Source: an uncultured Curvibacter sp. (GTDB lineage Bacteria > Pseudomonadota > Gammaproteobacteria > Burkholderiales > Burkholderiaceae_C). From it: a DNA stretch of 41,363 bases. The position numbers and the translations under genes were made by a program. Where the stretch lies: assembly GCA_903902035.1 (NCBI GenBank), contig CAIUTG010000183.1, positions 1-41,363 of the forward strand. Reading direction: 5' to 3'. Below the pieces are notes generated by a model. That model did no database searches and was not told the origin of the DNA. It was given only the letters and a program-made list of their open reading frames with translations. Below are positions 35,598 through 41,363 of the stretch, in pieces; the first letter of the stretch is position 1, and each line of letters starts with the position of its first letter.

Positions 35598-37256
35598 TCA
35601 AACATCGATGGCCGAGGCCGAGCCCGCCCGCTGGCGCAGCTCGAACTTCTGAATCTTGCCGGTGCTGGTTTTGGGCAGCTCGCCAAACACCACCGCACGC
35701 GGCACTTTGAAGCCCGCCAAGTGCTTCTTGCAATGCGCCACGATGTCTTCGGGCGTGGCTTGTGCTTCGGCCTTCAACTCCACAAAGGCGCAAGGCGTTT
35801 CGCCCCAGCGCGCGTCGGGTTTGGCCACCACAGCGGCGGCCAGCACATCGGGGTGGCGGTAGAGCACGTCTTCGACCTCGATGGACGAGATGTTTTCACC
35901 GCCCGAGATGATGATGTCTTTGCTGCGGTCCTTGATCTTGATGTAGCCATCGGGGTATTGCACCGCCAGATCGCCGCTGTGAAACCAGCCGCCCGCCAAG
36001 GCGTCTTCGGTGGCCTGGGGGTTCTTCAAATAACCCTTCATGGCGATGTTGCCACGGAACATGATTTCGCCCATGGTTTCGCCATCCCAAGGCACGGGCT
36101 GCAAGGTTTCAGGGTTGCGAACCTGGGCCGCTGCCTGCAAGTGGTAGCGCACGCCTTGGCGCGCATTCAGCCGAGCCCGCTCGCCAATGTCGAGGGCCTC
36201 CCAATCGTCCTGTTTGGCACACACCACGGCGGGGCCATAGACCTCGGTCAGGCCGTAAACGTGGGTCAAATCGAAGCCCATGGTTTCCATGCCTTCAATC
36301 ATGGAAGCGGGCGGCGCCGCGCCCGCCACCATGGCTTTCACGCCGGTGGGCAGGCCCACTTTCAAGGCCGCTGGCGCATTGACCAGCAGCCCATGCACGA
36401 TGGGCGCACCGCAGTAGTGGGTCACGCCATGCTCGCGCATCATGTCGAAAATCAAGGCGGGGTCAATTTTGCGCAAGCACACATTCACCGCCGCCCGCGC
36501 CGCCACCGTCCAGGGAAAACACCAGCCGTTGCAGTGAAACATGGGCAGTGTCCAAAGGTAGACCGAGAACTTGGGCAGGTCCCACTCCAGCACATTGGAG
36601 ATGGCGTTCATGGCCGCGCCCCGGTGGTGATACACGACGCCCTTGGGGTTGCCGGTGGTGCCACTGGTGTAGTTGAGGGCAATCGCGTCCCACTCATCGG
36701 CCGGGCCTTGCCAATCGAATTCGGGGTCGCCGCTGGCCAAAAAGGCTTCATAGCCCAGGTGGCCCAATTTCAAAGACGCAGGGCCGTACAGATCGTCTTC
36801 CACGTCGATCAGCAAAATCGGCGTGGTCGAATGGCGCAAAGTCAGGGCTTTGGCGAACACGGCGGCAAATTCAGGGTCCACAATCGCGGCCTTGGCCTCG
36901 CCATGGTCCAGCATGAAGGCCAAGGCTTCAGCGTCCAAACGGGTGTTCAAGGCATTCAAGACCGCGCCCGCCATGGGCACGCCAAAATGGGCCTCGACCA
37001 TGGGCGGCGTGTTGGGCAACATCACCGCCACGGTGTCGTTTTTGCCCAAACCGGCTTTTTGCAAGGCGCTGGCCAGGCGACGGCAACGGGCGTAGGTCTG
37101 GCTCCAGGTCTGGCGCAGCGCGCTGGCACCCAAACCATGCACAATGGCGAGTCGATCGGGATAAACCGAAGCACTGCGCTCCAAAAAGCCCAAAGGCGAA
37201 AGCGGTGCAAAATTGGCCGCCGTTTTAGGCAGATCTTGATCAAAAATCGACGACAA
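35598..37256 (-). CDS. AMP-dependent acyl-CoA synthetase (AlkK/DmdB-like)
   Basis: Adenylation motifs LNYTSGTTGNPKGVVYHHRG, GWFHSGDLAVQYPDGYIKIKDRSKDIIISGGENISSIEVED, LPKTSTGKIQKFELR. Probable TTG start at 37256 (LSSIFDQDL...), 7 nt after AGGAG; the ORF track extends to 37274. Confidence 0.88.
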   Translation of the reverse strand: MSSIFDQDLPKTAANFAPLSPLGFLERSASVYPDRLAIVHGLGASALRQTWSQTYARCRRLASALQKAGLGKNDTVAVMLPNTPPMVEAHFGVPMAGAVLNALNTRLDAEALAFMLDHGEAKAAIVDPEFAAVFAKALTLRHSTTPILLIDVEDDLYGPASLKLGHLGYEAFLASGDPEFDWQGPADEWDAIALNYTSGTTGNPKGVVYHHRGAAMNAISNVLEWDLPKFSVYLWTLPMFHCNGWCFPWTVAARAAVNVCLRKIDPALIFDMMREHGVTHYCGAPIVHGLLVNAPAALKVGLPTGVKAMVAGAAPPASMIEGMETMGFDLTHVYGLTEVYGPAVVCAKQDDWEALDIGERARLNARQGVRYHLQAAAQVRNPETLQPVPWDGETMGEIMFRGNIAMKGYLKNPQATEDALAGGWFHSGDLAVQYPDGYIKIKDRSKDIIISGGENISSIEVEDVLYRHPDVLAAAVVAKPDARWGETPCAFVELKAEAQATPEDIVAHCKKHLAGFKVPRAVVFGELPKTSTGKIQKFELRQRAGSASAIDV

Positions 37257-37303
37257 AATACATCTCCTAGACAAAATTCAAATTCCGCAACCGCCGCGAC
37301 GCC

Positions 37304-39289
37304 ATGGCCATTCCTCAGAGCTTCATCCAAGAATTGTTGGCACGCGTTGACGTGGTCGACGTGGTGGGTCGCCACGTCACACTCAAAAAAGGCGGCGCTA
37401 ACTTCATGGGTTTGTGTCCTTTCCATGGGGAAAAGTCGCCCTCCTTCTCGGTCAGCCCGACCAAGCAGTTCTACCATTGCTTTGGCTGTGGGGCCAGCGG
37501 TGACGCCATCAAGTTCTTGACGGAATATACCGGCGCAAGCTTTATCGAAGCTGTCAACGACCTGGCCCAGCAATTTGGTCTGCAAGTACCCGAAGAAGAC
37601 ATTTCGCCGCAAGAACGCGCCCGCCAAAATGCGCTGCGCCAAAAGCAAACCAGTTTGTCCGACACGCTGGAAAAAGCGGGTGAGGCTTACCGAAACCAGT
37701 TGAAGCAGTCGCCCAAGGCGGTGCAATACCTCAAAAAACGCGGCCTCTCGGGCCAAATCGCCAAACGCTTCGGACTGGGCTACGCGCCGGAGGGGTGGCG
37801 CAGTCTGGCCAGCGTTTTTCCCAATTACAGTGACGCCAGCCTGGAAGAAAGCGGCTTGGTCATCACCTCGGCGGAGGAAGAAGAAAAGCGCTATGACCGT
37901 TTTCGCGACCGCATCATGTTTCCGATTCGCAATGTCAAGGGCGAGTGCATTGGTTTTGGCGGCCGGGTTTTGGGCGATGAAAAGCCCAAATACCTGAATT
38001 CCCCCGAAACCCCGGTCTTCAGCAAAGGGCGCGAACTTTATGGCCTGTTTGAAGCCCGCCAAGCCCTGCGCGAACACGGCTACGCGCTGGTGACCGAGGG
38101 CTATATGGACGTGGTGGCGCTGGCCCAACTCGGCTTTCCCAACGCCGTGGCGACCCTGGGCACCGCCTGCACATCGGAGCATGTGCAAAAGTTGTTTCGC
38201 TTCACCGAGTCGGTGGTTTTCAGCTTCGACGGGGACGCTGCAGGCCGACGCGCTGCCCGCAAGGCCTTGGACGCCGCCATTCCTTTCGCCAACGACACCC
38301 GCTCGGTGAAGTTTTTGTTTTTGCCCGCCGAACACGATCCCGACAGCTTCATCCGGGAATTCGGTGCCGATGCCTTTGCCCGCCATGTGCACGACGCCCT
38401 GCCCCTGAGCCGTTTTTTGGTGGAGGCGGCGCGCGAGCAATGCGACACCGGCACGGCAGAAGGCCGCGCCCACATGGCGGCCAATGCCCGGCCTTTGTGG
38501 AGTGCCCTGCCCGACGGCGTGCTCAAGCGCCAATTGCTGAGTGAGCTGGCGCAACTGGCCCAAATCAACGCCGCAGAACTGGCGGCGGTGTGGCAATCCA
38601 CCAGTCAATCCGTGGGCATCCCGGCCCACGCGGGGCAAACCAATGCCTCGCCCTACTCCCCGGAGCCCCAGTGGGGGATGTCCGCCCCGCATGGGGGGGA
38701 AGCCTCATTGGGTGCGCCCCACGGGCCCGCCGCCAAGCCCCCCTACAAAACCCCTTTTGTGCCTTATGCCAAAAACGGCGGGCGCTTCAACTCAAAATTT
38801 GCCCCCAAGCCCATCGAAAACGACGCTGCGCCACGGGTCTTGCTGTCCACCCGGGAAGATCAGGTGTTGCGCCTGCTGTTGACTGACTTGAGCGCCTTGG
38901 ACGGACTGGCTTTTGAAGACCGCGAGTTGTTGGGCCAATTGCCCACCCCGCATGGCGATCTGTTTCATTGGCTGGAACGAGAAGTGAATGAATCGGGTGT
39001 CTTGCCCTGGGCGGCCCTCAAGCAAGGCCTGCCGCCATCGCTCGGTGCCGCCGCAGAGCGCTTGATGGCGCACCCCTTATCGGTTTCAGCCACTGAGCCT
39101 GCAGCCGCTGATTTGCACGCTGAACTGCGCTCCACCCTGGATCGCCTTTTGATTGAGAAGCTCAAAAGCGAGGAACGCGCTGCCATTGCCGCCGCCGCAA
39201 GCGACCCCACGGCCCTGTCCCACTACCGACAACTGCAGCAGCGTCGGCTGGAATTGGAACGAAATTTAGCCAACAATTCCCAAGACTGA
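37304..39289 (+). CDS. dnaG: DNA primase
   Basis: 661 aa; zinc-binding CPFHGEKSPSFSVSPTKQFYHCFGCGASGDAIKFL, EGYMDVVALAQLGFPNAVATLGTACT, FSFDGDAAGRRAARKAL. Confidence 0.97.
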   Translation: MAIPQSFIQELLARVDVVDVVGRHVTLKKGGANFMGLCPFHGEKSPSFSVSPTKQFYHCFGCGASGDAIKFLTEYTGASFIEAVNDLAQQFGLQVPEEDISPQERARQNALRQKQTSLSDTLEKAGEAYRNQLKQSPKAVQYLKKRGLSGQIAKRFGLGYAPEGWRSLASVFPNYSDASLEESGLVITSAEEEEKRYDRFRDRIMFPIRNVKGECIGFGGRVLGDEKPKYLNSPETPVFSKGRELYGLFEARQALREHGYALVTEGYMDVVALAQLGFPNAVATLGTACTSEHVQKLFRFTESVVFSFDGDAAGRRAARKALDAAIPFANDTRSVKFLFLPAEHDPDSFIREFGADAFARHVHDALPLSRFLVEAAREQCDTGTAEGRAHMAANARPLWSALPDGVLKRQLLSELAQLAQINAAELAAVWQSTSQSVGIPAHAGQTNASPYSPEPQWGMSAPHGGEASLGAPHGPAAKPPYKTPFVPYAKNGGRFNSKFAPKPIENDAAPRVLLSTREDQVLRLLLTDLSALDGLAFEDRELLGQLPTPHGDLFHWLEREVNESGVLPWAALKQGLPPSLGAAAERLMAHPLSVSATEPAAADLHAELRSTLDRLLIEKLKSEERAAIAAAASDPTALSHYRQLQQRRLELERNLANNSQD

Positions 39290-39292
39290 CGG

Positions 39293-39298
39293 TATAAT
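39293..39298 (+). promoter_or_regulatory. Candidate -10 element (TATAAT) of an rpoD promoter just downstream of the dnaG stop
   Basis: Perfect TATAAT 3 nt after the dnaG TGA; -35 at 17 bp spacing (CCAACA) is weak. Confidence 0.45.
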
Positions 39299-39517
39299 CC
39301 ATTTCACGATTCGGCAAGCGCGACAGCAACACCTCCGGACCGGGCCAGCCCTGCTTGAACAACACCCCACCTTGGGACGGCGCCCAACTACCGCAAGGAT
39401 TGCACACCAAATGATCGCCCGAGAGCTTGCTTAAACCCGTTCCCGTTGTCTGTGTCCTCACGCTGCCCTGTTGGCCGCGTTGGGCTTTGTGTTCCTGTTT
39501 CGATTCAGAGGTGCGAG

Positions 39518-41363
39518 ATGCCTGCTTCAAAGTCTACCAAGTCGGTCAAAGACAAAACCCCTGCTGCCAAGCAGGCCCCTGCGACCAAAACCAAAGCCGT
39601 GACCCCCGCCAAGGCGTCTGCGCCCGCGCCCGCGCCCGCCAAAGCCAGCACCAAAGCCAAGGCAGAGGCTGAAGTCGAGGTGAAGGCCAGCGCCAAAAAA
39701 GCAGCCCCTGTCAAAGCGGCATCGACCAAAGCCAGCGCCAAAACCGCTGCGCCGGCCAAAACCACGCCCGCCGCCAAACGCGGCCGCAAGGCCAAGGCCG
39801 ACAGCAAGGGGGCGGGCGAAGACGATCTGGACTTGTCCGACATCGAAGCCGACCTGGAAGGTGAAGTGGAGGCCGAAGCCGCGCCGGTCACTGAAACCGC
39901 TGAAAAAGTCAAACCCCTGCGCATGAAAATCAGCAAGGCCAAAGAACGCGCCTTGATGAAGGAATTCGGTCTGGAAGAGACGGTGTTGTCTGAAGAAGAC
40001 CTGGCCAAACGCCGTTCGCGCTTGAAAGCCCTGATCAAGCTCGGCAAAACCCGTGGTTACTTGACCCACGGCGAAATTTCCGACCACTTGCCCGACAAGT
40101 TGGTCGATGCGGAAACCATGGAAGTCGTGATCACCATGTTGAACGACATGGATGTGGCGGTGTACGAGCAAATGCCCGATGCCGAAACCCTGTTGATCAC
40201 CAACACCGCACAAACCGCGACCACGGAAGAAGAGGCCGAAGAACAGGCGGAAGCCGCCCTGTCCACCGTGGACAGTGAATTTGGCCGCACCACCGATCCG
40301 GTGCGCATGTACATGCGTGAAATGGGCACGGTGGAATTGCTGACCCGCGAAGGCGAAATTGAAATCGCCAAACGCATCGAAGGCGGTCTGCAAGCCATGA
40401 TGGAAGCCATCTCGGGCTCACCCGCCACCATCGCCGAAATTCTGGAGCTGGGCGAGCAAATCCGTGAGAACAAGGTCGTGATTTCCACCATCGTGGACGG
40501 CTTTTCCAACGCCGACGAGGCCGACGACTATGTGGCCGAAGAAGACTTCGACGAATTTGACGAAGCCGATGACGACGACGGCAAGGGCGGCTCCAAAGCA
40601 CTGACCAAGAAACTCGAAGAGCTGAAGAAAGAGGCCCTGACCCGTTTTGACAGCCTGCGCAACTGGTTTGAAAAAATGCACGCCATCTACGACAAAGAAG
40701 GCTATGGCAGCAAGGCTTATATGGAAGCCCAACGCCAGTTGTCGGCGGAGTTGATGACGATTCGCTTCACCGCCAAAACCATCGAAAAATTGTGCGACAT
40801 GGTGCGCGCCCAGGTCGATGATGTGCGCAAAAAAGAGCGCGAGCTGCGCCGCATCATTGTGGACAAATGCCATTACCCCCAAGAGCAATTCATCGCTGAT
40901 TTTTCGGGCGTGGACAAAAACGGCAACAAGGTCGCCAGCCAATTGCTCAACCTGAAATGGGTCGAAAAACAAGCCGCGGCCAACAAGCCCTGGAGCGTGG
41001 TCATGGCACGCAACATCCCACCGATTCAAGAGCTGCAACAAAAGCTGATGGACCTGCAAGCCAAGGTGGTGGTGCCCCTGCCCGGCTTGAAGGACATCAA
41101 CAAACGCATGAACGATGGCGAACGCGCCTCACGCGAAGCCAAGAAAGAAATGATCGAAGCCAATTTGCGCTTGGTCATCTCCATTGCCAAAAAATACACC
41201 AACCGGGGTTTGCAATTCCTGGACCTGATCCAGGAAGGCAACATTGGTTTGATGAAGGCCGTGGACAAATTTGAATACCGTCGCGGCTACAAATTCTCGA
41301 CCTACGCAACGTGGTGGATTCGTCAAGCCATCACCCGTTCAATCGCCGATCAGGCGCGCACCA
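39518..41363 (+). CDS. rpoD: RNA polymerase primary sigma factor (sigma-70), 3' end truncated by window
   Basis: ATG 39518; Lys/Ala/Pro-rich N-terminal extension, then [35 protein letters not shown]...[69 protein letters not shown]. Confidence 0.97.
   Translation, partial: MPASKSTKSVKDKTPAAKQAPATKTKAVTPAKASAPAPAPAKASTKAKAEAEVEVKASAKKAAPVKAASTKASAKTAAPAKTTPAAKRGRKAKADSKGAGEDDLDLSDIEADLEGEVEAEAAPVTETAEKVKPLRMKISKAKERALMKEFGLEETVLSEEDLAKRRSRLKALIKLGKTRGYLTHGEISDHLPDKLVDAETMEVVITMLNDMDVAVYEQMPDAETLLITNTAQTATTEEEAEEQAEAALSTVDSEFGRTTDPVRMYMREMGTVELLTREGEIEIAKRIEGGLQAMMEAISGSPATIAEILELGEQIRENKVVISTIVDGFSNADEADDYVAEEDFDEFDEADDDDGKGGSKALTKKLEELKKEALTRFDSLRNWFEKMHAIYDKEGYGSKAYMEAQRQLSAELMTIRFTAKTIEKLCDMVRAQVDDVRKKERELRRIIVDKCHYPQEQFIADFSGVDKNGNKVASQLLNLKWVEKQAAANKPWSVVMARNIPPIQELQQKLMDLQAKVVVPLPGLKDINKRMNDGERASREAKKEMIEANLRLVISIAKKYTNRGLQFLDLIQEGNIGLMKAVDKFEYRRGYKFSTYATWWIRQAITRSIADQART

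Noticed and set aside
35721-38692. 599-aa plus-strand ORF opposite the acyl-CoA synthetase and 556-aa minus-strand ORF opposite dnaG
   Set aside because: Both are mirror frames of conserved enzymes and have no recognisable domains.
39600-39800. Possible separate histone H1-like gene
   Set aside because: The Lys/Ala-rich segment is continuous and in frame with sigma-70, so it is the RpoD N-terminal tail.
1-41363. CRISPR arrays, tRNA/rRNA genes, transposases or phage islands
   Set aside because: No regularly spaced repeats, cloverleaf-like sequences, IS-type ORFs or phage genes were seen by reading; gene content is chromosomal metabolism. A tRNAscan/ISfinder/CRISPR search was not possible here.

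Overview
This 41.4 kb window is high-GC chromosomal DNA from a betaproteobacterium, probably Burkholderiales/Comamonadaceae (inferred from gene content and protein style). In order it contains: (1) the distal part of an aerobic benzoyl-CoA (box) cluster: partial boxC, boxR, a DUF4863 cupin-like gene, boxD, benzoate-CoA ligase, an alpha/beta hydrolase and a complete Liv-type ABC importer; (2) biotin genes bioA-bioF and a continuous BioD-PurN fusion ORF; (3) a catabolic and signalling segment with a DODA-type extradiol dioxygenase, a CBS-DUF294 nucleotidyltransferase, a membrane/PAS/DnaQ-type exonuclease, ligB, ligA and a divergent LysR; (4) exported proteins, including a DUF3443-like lipoprotein with two DTGS motifs spaced as in pepsins, and a HiPIP; (5) a full ccmABCDEFGHI cytochrome c maturation operon divergent from hemC-hemE, then hemF; (6) a 56-aa basic protein, gcdH, an acyl-CoA synthetase, dnaG and the 5' part of rpoD. 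No tRNA, rRNA, CRISPR array or transposon was recognised. The observations I rate highest are the bilobal pepsin-like architecture of the DUF3443-like lipoprotein, the duplicated TGCA-N6-TGC/TTGACTTC operator-promoter modules in the box cluster, the BioD-PurN fusion, and the nucleotidyltransferase/exonuclease pair. All family calls come from reading motifs; no database search was run.
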